NCBI GenBank assembly: GCA_014529385.2
Contig: CM043962.1
Coordinates: forward strand, 38,957,098-39,021,097
Direction: 5' to 3'
DNA: 64,000 nucleotides
Origin: Adiantum capillus-veneris
Taxonomy: Eukaryota > Streptophyta > Polypodiopsida > Polypodiales > Pteridaceae
This document shows, in pieces, positions 42,259-54,400 of the stretch. Position numbers and translations under genes: made by a program. Positions within the stretch are counted from its first letter, which is position 1. Each line of letters opens with the position of its first letter. The notes below the pieces were generated by a model. It worked only from the letters and a program-made list of their open reading frames with translations. It was not told the DNA's origin and made no database searches.

Positions 42259-42839
42259 AGATAGATGATGGTTAGAGTGCGAATATTACAATGGTTGTGT
42301 CAAAAGATCGTGTTCTTGTACATAATGTGTTTTTATGATTTTGTGTTATGTATAGAACTCGTAGGTTTCCAGATGATTGTTTGGTGGCTCTTGCTCTTTT
42401 ACTTTTTTATCTTGTTTTTGTGAGTATAAAGCTTTATATATACATTCCCTAAGATTGGGAGATTGAGAGGTCAAGGAGGAAGGTTGGGAGGGGAGTGAGT
42501 GAATGATGACTATCAGCAAACACTCCGGGTAGATCATACCTTTTGGAAAGATATTGTCACCTTTTTAAACCAATTGTTCCAAGTTGTTATGGCTGAAGAC
42601 TTTGACCAATAGTTTTTGACCGCCCTAGGCATTTGTCTAGTTGCAAGGGTGGTAAGATACTCTCCCATGATTTTATTTGCAACGTTGTTGTAGGTGGTGA
42701 ACTTACAACGGGAGGTGCAAATTCTTCCTTGTTTGTATGGATATATACAATGGTAGGTGGAGGTTGTGTCGAAGCTTCTATTTACGTATAGGAACTACAT
42801 GATGAGCAAGAAGCTTCATTTGACTTCCCTGTTTCTGAG

Positions 42840-43834
42840 TTAGGTGGAACAAATCGTTCTTTCTTCGGTACCCAAACTAACTCTGGAGTGGGTGTGTATC
42901 ATTTCGTGTTTTTCCTTTCCGCGATCTTCAATTTGTTTTGGAGCTACAAGATTGGGATCACATAGTCCAGGTGACAAGTAAGAGCACAATTTATGTTTTG
43001 GCACCCAAATTTGATCATTTCCTTCATAGTAGCCTTGGGCTTCCAATAGTTTTTTAAGAGTCCAACACAACGTTTCTTTACATTTCTTGGGGCGAGTGGG
43101 ACGTCTCTTACCAAGCTCCTGTCTTTTAGCACTAGCCATAGTTCCAGCAGGCATGACCAAAAAGTTTTGAGCTACAACCCCATTGTCATAACTGACAGAA
43201 GCGTGCTAGATTCTAAAAATCGAAGTTTTTTTCTTGTTGACACCCTTGACTTGGATAACACTCTCAGATAGAGGTGGATTTCCCAACTGACACCACACCC
43301 CATATGATAGAAGATTATACTTAGCACCCGTGTCCTATAAGGCATTATATAGTACTTTTTCATAGGTACTGTTTAGCTCAATAGGGTATCGTAGAGGTGT
43401 GTCACAGTCCAACCAATCATCCTCTGTTTCAACGTGGAGTGCATGTGTAACCTCTCGTTGGCGTCTTATGCGTTGTTGTCGCTTCTTAGCCTCAGCTTGA
43501 GCTTGCATATTTTTCAATTCTATTTGTGCTTTGGCTACCTTTTTTGGACTGATGGCACGTAGTTCCTCTTGGCTTAAAGGATCATAGTGTCTTTTAAAGT
43601 TTCTCCCATTGAGGAATCCAATGGTTTCAACTCCATTAAGAGTCTCCACACGAATGGTTCTTTGTGGGTGATTTCACATACTCTATATGGTCCTTTTCTC
43701 GCATATTTCAACTTTTTCTTTTTGTTACGCACTCCATTCATAAGGACTTTATCACCAACATTGATATCTTTGTTCTTTAGATGACGGTCAAACCATTTCT
43801 TCCTTCTATCTCTCTCCACAAGTGCATTTTGCAC
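42840..43834 (-). pseudogene. Gypsy 2 integrase C-terminus followed by a second retropepsin-like domain
   Basis: The frame at 43834 carries the integrase tail: DRRKKWFDRHLKNKDINVGD, then KKLKYARKGPYRV. After a shift near 43640, a Lys/Gln-rich helix (AQIELKNMQAQAEAKKRQQR) leads to YPIELNSTYEKVLYNAL, a TAG (43335-43337) and then DTGAKYNLLSYGVWCQLG (43334 downward). The D-T-G-A triplet followed by N-x-L-S and a W..LG segment is the pattern of an aspartic protease of retropepsin type. The same frame continues through a stop at about 43205 to FLVMPAGTMASAKRQELGKR and KLLEAQGYYEGND. The normal gypsy protease is elsewhere (about 46070), so this is an additional domain. Confidence 0.6.
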
Positions 43835-43850
43835 AGCCAGTTGCCTTTCT

Positions 43851-44744
43851 TCATTCTAACCTCTCAAGGATATATAAGCGCTCAACAAAAGGGTTACCAT
43901 CCCAACCTTCTTGTGAAGCTACACGCTGACTAGGAATTACAAACTCCCATGGCATAACTGCTTCTTGCCCATATACCATTTTGAATGGTGTACAATTAAT
44001 AGCCACTTTGTAAGAAGTACGATAAGCCCATAGAGCTAATGTAAGCTTTAAATCCCAATATGTGTGATGAGCTTCCCCCGTTTTGGTCAAGATAGAGATT
44101 AAGGTTTTGTTGGTGCTCTCAACTTGGCCATTTGCTTGTGGATAATAAGGTGTGAACCTATGGTGAGTTATCATGAAGTTGGTAGTGAGTTCTTTTATCA
44201 CTCCATTTATAAAATGAGTACCATTGTCACTCACAATCTCAAAGGGACAACCAAATCTTGTAATAATGTTCTCAAAGAGAAACTTGGCAGTTGACCTTGC
44301 ATTAGCCTTACATGTCGTGCTGGCTTCCACCCACTTTGTCACATAGTCAGTGACAACGATAACATATCGAGATTGAGTGCTACGAGCTGCCGGACTAATT
44401 GAGCCTACATAGTCCAACCCCCATTTTTCAAATGGTTGAGTCACTTTAACAGGATGTAAGGGCATCTTATCCTTTCATTGTGCGATCTTGTAACGTTGGC
44501 ATTCATTATATCCTTTTGCAAAAAGTGATGCATCCTTGAATAAGGTAGGCCACCAATAGCCTGATTGCAACACCTTTCTAGCTGTTAGTTCCCCTGAGAA
44601 ATGTCCTCCGGCTATACCCATGTGGGCTTCTTGCAATATGTACAAATACTCATCCTCATGGGCACAACGTCTAAGAATGTCATCCTTCCCGAACTTGTAG
44701 AGAGTTCGTGCAATGAGAGAATAAGGTTCACATTCTTTTAACAA
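43851..44744 (-). pseudogene. Gypsy 2 integrase
   Basis: Zinc region: EAHMGIAGGHFSGELTARKVL, GYWWPTLFKDA, KGYNECQRYKIAQ, where the first Cys of the final CxxC is Tyr. A stop at 44475 separates it from the core frame (44465-43851). Core triad: GLDYVGS (Asp), EIVSDNGTHF (Asp) and QANGQVESTNKTL (Glu), all present. It ends QEAVMPWEFVIPS and then a stop near 43851. Integrase inserts element cDNA into the host genome; the core itself is still open. Confidence 0.85.
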
Positions 44745-44839
44745 TTTTCAAGCTATATCCTTTACGAAGCTCTTTGGGTGGAAAACCATTAACGAGATAG
44801 TTCACAATCTTCTCACTCCATTCAGGTATGGTTTCGACT

Positions 44840-45706
44840 AGGAATAGAGAAGTATCAGGAAATTCAGCATCGACTCCAATAGAGGGTTCACCATTGGGTA
44901 TGCAAGATAAATGATCCGCAATGACATTTTTTTAACAGGTCTCACCACAACGGTAAAATCAAACTCAAGGAGAATTAACAACCATTGTGTAATTCTTCCC
45001 GTGGAACAAGGTTTATTTACTAGATACAACAAGGCTTGATGATCAACATAGAAAAAAAACTTGTTGCCAGAAGATAGTAGCAAAATTTCTTCACTTCATA
45101 AATCAGACTTAAACCTTCTTGCTCTATAGTGGTGTAGTTTCTCTCGGCATCATTCAATTGACGACTTGCAAAGCTAATGGGGTAGTCCAGTTTATGTTCT
45201 CTTGGTTGAGCTAGAACACACCCAATAGCAAAGTTCGATGCATCAATATGCACATGGAAATCTACATTCCAATCGGGAACTTGTAGAATAGGAGCGCTAG
45301 TCAAGGTCTTTCTCAATGACTCATAAGCATGGTCACACTCCGCGGTCCAATGGAACTCAATAAGAAGCTTGTACAAAGGACGAGCTATCTCGACAAATTT
45401 TAAAATAAACCGTCGGTACTAACCAACATGGCCCATGAACCTTTGAACTCCTTTATAGTTTGTAGATGGTGGCAATTCAACAATGGCTTTAATTTTGCTC
45501 TCATCTGTGGAAATCCCATTTTTGGACACTATATGCCCTAAAATGACTCTATGTTTAACCCAAAATTGGCATTTGAAAGGGTTTAAGGAGATGCGATACA
45601 ATCTACACTTCTCAAACACTTTTCGTAAGCATGATAGTGTCCGCTTTACACGTGTAAAAATACTGTAATGGGGCAGAGTGAAATGTGGTATCAGATCTAT
45701 GATCAA
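44840..45706 (-). pseudogene. Gypsy 2 RT thumb and RNase H, palm missing
   Basis: The frame at 45706 holds the late RT segment CRLYRISLNPFKCQFWVKH and LGHIVSKNGISTDESKIKAI, then VQRFMGHVG. RNase H continues from 45376: FHVHIDASNFAIGCVLAQ (Asp), NYTTIEQEGLSLIYEVKKF (Glu), FYVDHQALLYLVNKP (Asp). The sequence jumps from protease (about 45700) directly to the thumb, so the fingers and palm with the catalytic YxDD are absent. A deletion of several hundred bp is implied relative to a complete gypsy RT. Confidence 0.85.
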
Positions 45707-46559
45707 TTATAAACCTGTTTCCTAGAGGATGTGCTCGACCAGTTACAAGATCCACTCGAATGATAGAATCTTGGAGCTGCAAGTAGACATGGTTTTTAGA
45801 CCATTCATGCACCATTTTTGTTTCCCTCATGAAAGGACGTCCTAAGATCATCTTAGATGCAATAGTATGCTTGGATAAATCCATAATAATGAAGGTAATT
45901 CTTATTTTATGTCCAAAGACCTTGATCTTGAGATCTTCTAGCATCCCAATAGGTTCAACAATAGACCCATTGGCCATCTTCACTACTATGGTTGTGGTCC
46001 CAAGGTGAGGTCTTCCCATAGTTTCCCATCAATTTTTAGTCACAATGCTAACCCCAACGCTACCATCAAGGATTCCCTTCACAGTTAATCCCTTGGTAGT
46101 AATTGGTATGGTTGCATTGGATTCATCGACCTCAAAGTATTGTCCCAACTTGTTAACAGGTATTTCTACAACAATGTTCTCATCTAGGTTGGGTTGTGGA
46201 TCTAAGTGTTCCTCCTCTATTGGCATCTCCCTAACTCCATCCATCTGTGCAAATTGTGGTAGCCCGACCTTCAGTTCCCCATTGAGGAAAGCTCGAAGAG
46301 CTAAGAATAGCTCAGGGTCTCCATATAATCTGGACATGATGGTGGTTTTAACCTCTAAAGCCATGAAATCCATCAATTTGGCAATATTTAACGGCACCTT
46401 TTGGGCTTCAGTCCTTTGACGTGGGGAAAATGGGATCTCTGGTTCTTCAATAGGGTCAGATAGTCCCTCTGTAAAAAAAATTTCCAATAAGAAGTGAGTA
46501 CGCCCACTTTCCCATGAATTTAAGTCACTTTCTTCTTGGATGACACTAGGTATGGCCAT
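45612..46559 (-). pseudogene. Gypsy 2 primary protease region
   Basis: The frame at 46559 ends with GLTVKGILDGSVGVSIVTKN, a retropepsin motif in which D-G-S stands at the D-S/T-G position. After a TGA/frame break at about 46029 the fold continues: MGRPHLGTTTIVVKMANGS, KHTIASKMILGRPFMRE, the second half of the protease with its ILGRPF signature. It is placed normally, before RT. Confidence 0.75.
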
Positions 46560-47108
46560 CTAAGGGCCTATGGACTTGGTGACGTTGTTGTTGCGTAGGG
46601 AACACTGTGTCTGTAATCTGGATCTTGCCTAGGTGCTGGATCTAGATCCCTTTGGGTCTCTTCAACCAAACTCCTTAATTGCTTGACTCACTCGATCTCC
46701 TCTATAGGGTTTGCGTAAGTTCCTATCTTCTTTTTGGGTCCTGGCCATTGTGGCTCATGTGACGATCTTCCTTGTTGGTTTCGTTCCTAGTGGTCTTTTT
46801 GATCTCCATGGTTTCACCTGAATCAGAATCCTCTTCAACATCGTTCATATATACGGGGTCGTCACGAGTCTCTATGTTGTTCTTTTATAACTAGGGTCTG
46901 ACTTCGATGCTTTTTGTGATCTCTTCCTTTGTGTTTTCTTCTTCTTCTGAGATTGGGCAATTGATGCCGTGTCTCTTTCTTCAAGAATGCAATTTTGTTT
47001 TTGGAGCATCGATCGTGTGAGTACGTTTATTAGTACCACAATTGTACTTTGTGATGGCTCCTTAGTAACGTTAATCAAGTTTAATGGCATGATCTTCGGT
47101 GCATTTGC
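46560..47108 (-). pseudogene. Gypsy 2 gag-pol linker
   Basis: The minus-strand frame at 47090 (MPLNLINVTKEPSQSTIVVL, then a Lys-rich KKKKTQRKRSQK tract) and broken frames below it fit a poorly conserved gag-pol linker. It resumes gypsy 2 after the TIR element at 47109 and matches no domain. Confidence 0.45.
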
Positions 47109-47293
47109 ATTAGGAAAAATATGAACCCTCTAGGGGCCCTTTGGGATTAAGGTTAATTAGAGGTTAGCCAATAGGAAGAGGGTGGTGGACACACTCTATA
47201 CCTTCAAAAAAGTAGGGGGACAAGGTAGCCTTACACCTCTTAATTGTCTCTTACCTAGTGAGAAGGTAAGGGAGGTGGCTAGGGGAAAGAGGA

Positions 47294-47313
47294 GGGGGGG
47301 GGGGGGGGGGGGG
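47294..47313. repeat. Homopolymer G run
   Basis: About 20 consecutive G. The related element end at 62843 has only interrupted G/A-rich sequence in the same place, so the exact length here may be an assembly estimate. Confidence 0.8.
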
Positions 47314-47319
47314 AGACCA

Positions 47320-49329
47320 CTTTGACCTCTTTTCCCCCACTTTTTGGCCCGGATTTAAAAATACACTAAAAATTTCAAATTTTCAAAAAATTTCAAATTT
47401 CAAGTTTTCCCTCCTTAAAAGGTCCCCAAACCTATTTCATGGTCAAAAAAGTATTTTTGACCTTCAAAAGTTAAAAACGTGCACTAAAAAATCCAAAAAA
47501 ATTAATTTTTTTAAAAAACAAATCAAAACATCATTTTCACCCTCCAAAGTCTTTCCAAACCTATTCTATAGCTAAAAAGTGTTTTTCTCTCTCTACAAAC
47601 CTTTTACCAAGCTTTCCATTGTTGCAACAACCACATGCACCCCCTATAGTCCATCATTATCTCTCTGCTAGCTTTCTCCCACCTCCATTGTAGCACCAAG
47701 CAAGCTCCTCCTCCATGTCTTCCCCTTACCCACCACATAGTTTCACACCAAGCTAGCTCCTCTCCCTTCTCTCATCTCCATTACAACATGAAACAAGATT
47801 CTACTCCTTCTACTTTCATTCACTCACACTACATGGAAACCTCTACTCCCGAAGGTGGAAAAAGTATGAGCTCACATGAGTTGCATACCACAACAATAGG
47901 AGGTGTGAATATCGCGTGGGCATTGCAAGGGTTCATCTCCAACATAAAGATAGAATGGTAAGAAAACTACCCTTGTAGCTTACATTCAGAGCTTAACATC
48001 ATCTCCATCTTTAAGTTTATCATGCTGGAGAGAATTAACCTCTTTATGGATTTCAGTGTTTAGGCTTCACACCTCATAACACTGGGTGGTGCTATTTTGT
48101 TGATGACTTTGGTGCGCCATCTATACTTGTGTAGCATGTGATTTGAGTCTCACAATGTAAGTAAGTTGTGTTATCTATGGAGAGTCGTCAAAGATTTTTC
48201 TTGTAATTTATTCTTCGTATAATTGTCATTAGATAATTGGAATGATATCATTTTGTACTTTATAACTTTGTGCTCACATAATCTTTTGTTTACGTACAGA
48301 TTCAACTTGTTTTAAGAGGACATGAGCAAGCAACCATGTGCAGAGATGGAAATCACTCTATTTTTGTTCCTTGAGGAACCTTTCACTACCATGTTAAAAG
48401 ATTTTGATAAGAATAGTAGGTGTTTTTTAGAATCTTGAACCAATAGGGACTCTCTAGGAGCTCTCATAGAAGCCATCCATATAGTACTACTATCTTCCCT
48501 AGTGTCATAGACACACAAATACTCAAGTGTATATGAATCTCTAGATGAGGAAGACAAATACTTGTAAGATAAGCCTAACAGCAACAACATTGTCTCCATT
48601 TGTAATTATTTTTCATGAGGCCGGATTTCTCTATAAATGCAATATAAATATGTTTTTTTGTTAAATGGTGTCGCATTGAGTGAGAGTATTTAATTTAGAT
48701 TACTGAAGTTTCATACAGATATGAGAAATATTGTTTACTTTTATGGATATTTTGATTTGCCTGTACGATGATTCAAGTCGCAAGTCTTAATCACTCCACC
48801 TTGAAGAAATTCAAGCAATATTTTGATTTCAGTTTAATAATTAATGGTTATTCTTATTAAAGTGGATCATAAACTTTGTCAAGATGTCCTCATTTGGTGA
48901 TTTTGAATATATATCATTAGCAATGTTTTACAAGAACACTAGGTGGACACAAGGAAGTAAAAATTGGCTCCTTGTTTGGTCGATTTCTAGTGTTTAATGT
49001 TTAGTGCACAGGATTTGTGAGGCCGTTGACATGGGGAGTTCACTAAAGTATATGTAACATAGCACATGTGTTCAACAGAAGGGATTTTATATTCTTGTAA
49101 AGTTGCAGAAACATGTGTAGATAAGGCCTATAAGGGGTACTTTTAATCCATTCTAGTGAACGCACGTGATATAGGAAAATTTTACATAGTGAATGCTCCG
49201 GACCTTTGAACACAAAGAAAGGGGGGGGATGAGGGGGAGCTCTAATTACATCTGAGTGAAAAGAAGTGGAATTTGTACTGTCATGTTGCATAAAGATTTG
49301 CTTTCACTTAATCTAAAAAAAATTGGTAT
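47320..49329. other. Interior of the TIR element, AT-rich, gene-free
   Basis: Runs of AAATTTCAAATTTTC-type words near 47370-47530 and TCTCC/CACC-rich sequence at 47600-47850. Short ORFs only (for example 48312-48599 minus), unassigned. Confidence 0.5.
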
Positions 49330-50145
49330 CCTGGGGTGCAGACAAGGCCATATAATGCAAAAAAAGGGGTGGCCACAAGCGCGCGTAGTGAGCCATCCAA
49401 AACTGCTGGATGGGCCATATGTGGGCCCTTGTGGCCACCCTTTTTTTGCATAATTAGGCTATTGCTGCACTCTAGAACCCTGGAAAAGATGAGATGAACC
49501 TTAATTGAACTTTTCAAGCACATTATGCCTTCCTTCAACTCAACTTACTAGTTCCCTGCACCAAAAGGGCAAATCACATTGGACAGTATAAAAATCTAGT
49601 CTCATGCTGCATAAACATCTGGTTTCATCAAATATTAACATTCTTGCTATTATAAGGGGCAGACAAGGCCATATAATGCAAAAAAAAGGGTGGCCACAAG
49701 GGCGCGCAGGTGAGCCATCCAAAACTGTTGGATGGGCCATCTGCGCGCCCTTGTGGCCACCCTTTTTTTTTTGCATAATTAGGCTATTGTTGCACTCCAG
49801 GACCTTGGAAAAGGTGAGATGAATGTAAAATTTAACTTTTCAAGTACATTATGCCTTCCTTCAACTCAACTTACTAGTTCCCTGCACCAAAAGGCCAAAT
49901 CACATTGGACAATATAAAAATCTAGTCTCATGCTACATAAACATCTGGTTTCATCAGCTATTAACATTTTTGCTATCCTAAGGGGCAAACAAAGCTAGAA
50001 AATGCAAAAAAAAAGGGTGGCCACAAGGGCGCGCAGATGAGCCATCCAAAACTGCTGGATGGGCCATCTTCTCGCCCTTGTGGCCACCCTTTTTTTTGCA
50101 TTTTCTAGCTTTGTTTGCCCCTTAGGATAGCAAAAATGTTAATAT
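49330..50145. repeat. Three tandem units each with a long near-perfect hairpin
   Basis: Units of about 320-330 bp repeat three times. Each holds an inverted repeat whose arm includes AATGCAAAAAAA, GGGTGGCCACAAG, a GC-rich GCGCG block and GCCATCCA, around the loop AAACTGC or AAACTGT. Hairpins lie at about 49354-49455, 49673-49782 and 49963-50145. The third has arms of about 90 bp reaching TTGCTATCCTAAGGGGCAAA. The GCGCG block differs from copy to copy, and its pairing is best in the second. Transcripts would fold into dicer-type substrates. Confidence 0.85.
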
Positions 50146-51974
50146 TTGATTTAAATTTAACTCTTCATGGCCAAAACCACTTAACTTAAAACACATGGAT
50201 AAACCGAAAAGCCAAATCACTATGGAGACAGTAGACACAACTCTTAATCATTTTGTCATTGCAAAGTCATCTGAAATGATGTGAGCCTCTACAACTTCTT
50301 GAATAGCCTCCAACGCTATTGCTTGCATTTTATACTGATTTCCATAGCTTTGAAGCACCTCCTTCACCGTGTGAGCATATTTTTGATGCATGGCCATGAT
50401 TCAAGTGTTATTATTATTATTATTATTTTTTAAAGTGTTGAACTTTTCGGTTGTTTTCAACAGCTTCTAGATTTCAATCGGCTCCGAATCTGTCTGGGCT
50501 TGTCTCACATGAATTTGTTCATCTCATCGCGTTCTTCGACCATCATGTGATGAGAAAAAATCATATCTTGCTCGCATTCTCCAAAAATCAATGTGCAAGT
50601 TGACAATTTATTTAAAAATGATGTAAAACATACATTTTTTACTTTTTTCTTAATCTACGGGCTCCAACGAGCATTAAAACCATGAAATCTGAAAATACTC
50701 AAAGAACCATTGTTTTTTATTGTGTTAAGAACTGTATTTCCTACATACAAAACTTTCCCAAAATCTCGCCCTAACACCTTCAAAAGTGGCTTCCAAGGAG
50801 TGTACTCGGTCAAAATTTGAAACTGAAGAAAAACAATCAGAATGAACTCCTAGACTGTGTATAAACTTTAGAATAACCAAAATTTCCTTCAAAAAAAAGT
50901 TATGCTAAAAATTTGAAAATAGCCCCCCATTGGACTCCCCACAACGATAGAAGTCAAAGGGTTCAAGGAGAGGTATGGTGTCACAAGTGCATGGTGGGAA
51001 TCTCATCGAGGTTTATTCCGTCAAGATCTCTTGTACTTTATCATGTCTTCTCATGTACAATCTTACAAAAAAAAAAATGATACTTTAAATGACTACAAAT
51101 TTTATTTAACTTATCAAACAATCTAAAATATGGTAGACCAAGAGTGCTCTTACACATCAACAAACAAAAAAGTCCAAACTTCTTCTCATTAACTTTGATA
51201 AACATACATTCGTGAACAACTTCCAAGGGGTAGTGCAGTCATAGTTCTTACATCCATTCCATGACATGGTATGCTCATGGGGTGACCTATCATATAAAAA
51301 TATCTCTGGTGGGGGTGCCCTCATGTTAGGAAAGGGTGTGCTGCTGATGAAAAGTTGTTGTATTGTCCTACTAGGGATCTCTCCATGTTAGCATAGTGAT
51401 TTTTGTTGTAGTGGGAGCCACATTGCTTGAGGAGAGCTTTGTGCCACCGTACAAGCTTCATGTTATGCTAGTTCCTTGAGCCATTCTTGCATTAGGATGA
51501 GATTACCCACCTCTAATAAGGATGGATTTGAAGCACCTACCTGCAAGATGTAACAAAGAAGGCTGTTTTAGAGGAAAAGTGGTGATACTTGACCTCTCTA
51601 ACCTGCACCCACTGTTTCTTGTAATGCCACTATTTTGAGCTGAAGAGCTTGACATTCGTGCATCCACGAATGCAAAGAAGCACCTGCACCCATACACAAA
51701 CAATTGAAATAGCCTAACAAGCCTACTTCTCCCCTCCCAAGATATTGAAGAACCATACACATTCGTCTCACCGATAGTATGGCGATCATGGGATGACCTC
51801 TGCTCACCCTCACGTGCGGCCTTCGGTGCAAACATCGTGGACAAGCAATATGTACACTTTTGTTGTGCGGAGTACATGGTGGTGGAGGAATACGATTTGT
51901 GATGTCCGTGAGCACAATGGCAGTTGTTGCATGAGGAAGCAAAGAATGAAAAGAAAGAGGGGGGGAGGGAGAGG
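50146..51974. other. Interior of the TIR element, gene-free
   Basis: Includes a short TTA/ATT triplet repeat at about 50408-50430. No coding region recognised. A 226-codon minus-strand frame across 51503-52183 is Pro/Ser/Leu-rich because of the GA-rich minisatellite. Confidence 0.55.
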
Positions 51975-52148
51975 GAGGAACATGGGAGGAGAGAAGGGGG
52001 CAGAGGGGGAGAGGGAGAGAGAGGGGAGGAGGAGGAGAGAAGGGTGTAGGGAGGGAGAGGAGAGGAACATGGGAGGAGAGAAGGGGGCAGAGGGGGGAGA
52101 GGGAGAGAGAGGGGAGGAGGAGGAGAGAAGGGGGTAGGGAGGGAGAGG
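51975..52148. repeat. GA-rich minisatellite, 87-bp unit
   Basis: A unit starting GAGGAACATGGGAGGAG at 51975 is repeated at 52062 with two or three differences, within about 200 bp of almost pure purine on the plus strand. It may form triplex or slipped structures. Confidence 0.9.
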
Positions 52149-52664
52149 AGAGGGAGAGAGGAGGAAGGAGGAGGAGAGAACAAAGGTTTTTTTTTTGGGG
52201 GGGATTTTTTTTGTTGAAAAAGTGGACTTTTAGTGTTTGTAGGTTTAAAAAAATGTCAAAAAATGATTTTTTGATGTGTATATATGTTGGGAGGGAATTT
52301 TAAGTCAAAAATAAGTAAAAATAACTTTTTTGAAAAAAAGTCAAATTTTGGCTCTTAGTGACCCACGTTTTTGCTGATGTGGCCACACCCCTTTACTCCT
52401 TTCACTTTCCAAAAGCTAGAGAGAGAAAGTGACATCTTAGGTCCACATCCTACATGTGTTTAAAAAAAGGCTAGAAAAGTCTACTCAAAACTAGCTTCTT
52501 GAATGCCCTTGTCCCCTTAACCCTACACAACATTAGCCTTAATCCCTAAAAATTAGGATTCCTTACAAGGCCCATGCAAGGTTCATATTTCTCCTAATGG
52601 TATTATTCGAACATTGGGTAATCAAATGATCTATACCACATCGGTTACACGATGTGGATCTCTA

Positions 52665-52856
52665 TGAAGGAGTACGAGCGGAAGTGCGACGCGAGAGAGA
52701 GTGCGAGAAGAAGAGCACGACGATATGGTGAACTCACTCTACAGTAATGTATAGAGCATAGTGAGTTCTTTTTAGGTTTTTACAAAAGAATAAGTGTTCA
52801 TACTTGACGGCCCGCCCACTTACCTGTGCGACCACATTGGGCTTTATACCCCAACA
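52665..52856 (-). repeat. Copia C 3' LTR
   Basis: 192 bp, TGTTGGGGTATAAAGCCC start on the minus strand, same family as copia B LTRs. Polypurine tract adjacent at 52857-52870 (one change, AATTGGGAGG). Confidence 0.95.
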
Positions 52857-52945
52857 ACCTCCCAATTAAAGTCCAATGTGGTACTTTAAGTGTGAGAGAA
52901 GTTACTATACAAGCTAATATACAAAAGATGTAGAGAAGTGATGTA

Positions 52946-54400
52946 CTACCCTACACCTAAGTGCTTGTGAAAGTGCGCAAAGCTCTCTGAGGGAAGTTCT
53001 TTTGTAAGTAGATCAGCACGATTTTCTGTGGTGTGAACTTTGACAAGCTGAATTTTATTATCCTCGAGCATTTCCCTAATGAAATGATACTTCACATCTA
53101 TATGCTTTGTCTTTGAGTGATAAACTGGATTGCGAGCCAGTTGTATAGCACTCTGACTATCACAATATAACACGGGCATCTCTTCTTTGATTCCCAAATC
53201 TGTTACTAGTCGATTAAGCCAAATTGATTCTTTGCATGCCTCTGATGCTGCAACATATTCAGCCTCTGTAGCAGACTGAGTAACACAATCTTGTAATCTA
53301 GAACGCCATGATACTGCTCCACCAGCCAATGTAAAGACATACCCTGACGTAAAACTTCGATTGTCTAAGTCACCTGCATAATCTGAGTCTGTAAAACCCT
53401 TTACACTTATCTCCTGACTCCCATAGCATATACACATACTCTTTGTAGCTTTCAGGTATCTCAATATTCCTTTCACTGCCTCCCAATGTTTCTTGCCTGG
53501 GTTTGACATGTATCGACTTACTACTCCCACTGCAAATGCAATGTCTGGGCGAGTAGCAATCATTGCATACATGAAACTACCCACTGCAGAAGCATATGGA
53601 ATCTTATCCATTTCAGCCTGTTCTTCCTCAAACACAGGACAATCTTGTTTGCTAAGTTTCACATATGGTGGCAATGGAACACTCAATGCCTTTCCCTTCT
53701 CCATATTGAAACGTTGCAAAACCTTGTCAATATACTCTGTTTGAGATAACCAAATCAACTTCTTTGATCTGTCTCTCTCAATGCGCATACCAAGTATATG
53801 ACTTGCCTCACCCATGTCTTTCATGTCAAATGATTTTTCCATCTTTGACTTCAAAGCTGAAATTTCTTCCAAGTGCTTGCCAACAATCAACATGTCATCC
53901 ACATACAAAATAAGCATCAGCCAACTACCATCCTTAGCCTTCTTTGTATATAGACAGTGATCGAACTCACTACGTTTGTAGCCTTGAGAAAGCATAAACT
54001 TGTGGAATTTATGGTACCATGCCCTCGGTGATTGTTTTAAGCCATAAAGACACTTTAACAACTGGCATACCAAATCTTCCTTGCCTTTCTCAACAAACCC
54101 TTCTGGCTGCTGCATGTAAATTTCCACATCTAAATCACCATGCAAGAACGCTGTCTTGACATCCATTTGGTGCAACACCAAATCTAATATGGCAACCAAT
54201 GCAAGAAAGCATCTCAATGCAGTCATCTTGACCACTGGAGAGAAGACTTCATCAAAGTCAATGCCTTGTTCTTGCTTAAAGCCCTTGGCAACAAGCCTTG
54301 CTTTGTACTTTGGTTGACTATCATGAGCGGTGATCTTATACCTGCAAACCCATTTACAAGGTAGAGCCTTTTTTCCCTATGGTAATTTAACTAGCTTCCA
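52946..54400 (-). pseudogene. Copia C reverse transcriptase-RNase H
   Basis: The open stretch 54235-52946 (429 codons) covers VKMTALRCFLALVAIL, CLYGLKQSPRAWY, the catalytic LYVDDMLIVG, RPDIAFAVGVVSRYM and RNase H with FTDSDYAGDLDN, YCDSQSAIQLARN and KHIDVKYHFIREML. Upstream, the start of RT (about 54240-54400) contains a TAG where copia B has Gln and a shift near 54400. RNase H keeps the acidic residue that copia B has lost. Confidence 0.9.

Larger units (their letters stand above)
47109..52598. mobile_element. 5.5-kb non-coding element with terminal inverted repeats
   Basis: The left end ATTAGGAAAAATATGAACC (47109) is inverted at the right end, where the complement reads ATTAGGAGAAATATGAACC (52598 leftward). 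Both ends then carry GGGATTAAGG and similar AT-rich subterminal sequence. The ends interrupt gypsy 2 coding between a CNRCGIDHLITQC segment (52605-52650) and NAPKIMPLNL (47080). Flanking 9-mers ATTTGCATT and AATGGTATT share six of nine bases, weakly suggesting a Mutator-type target duplication. No transposase is seen. A further copy of the left end starts at 62843. Confidence 0.6.

Noticed and set aside
47294-47313. G20 run as a functional quadruplex
   Set aside because: Long G homopolymers are error-prone in assembly and the related element end lacks it.
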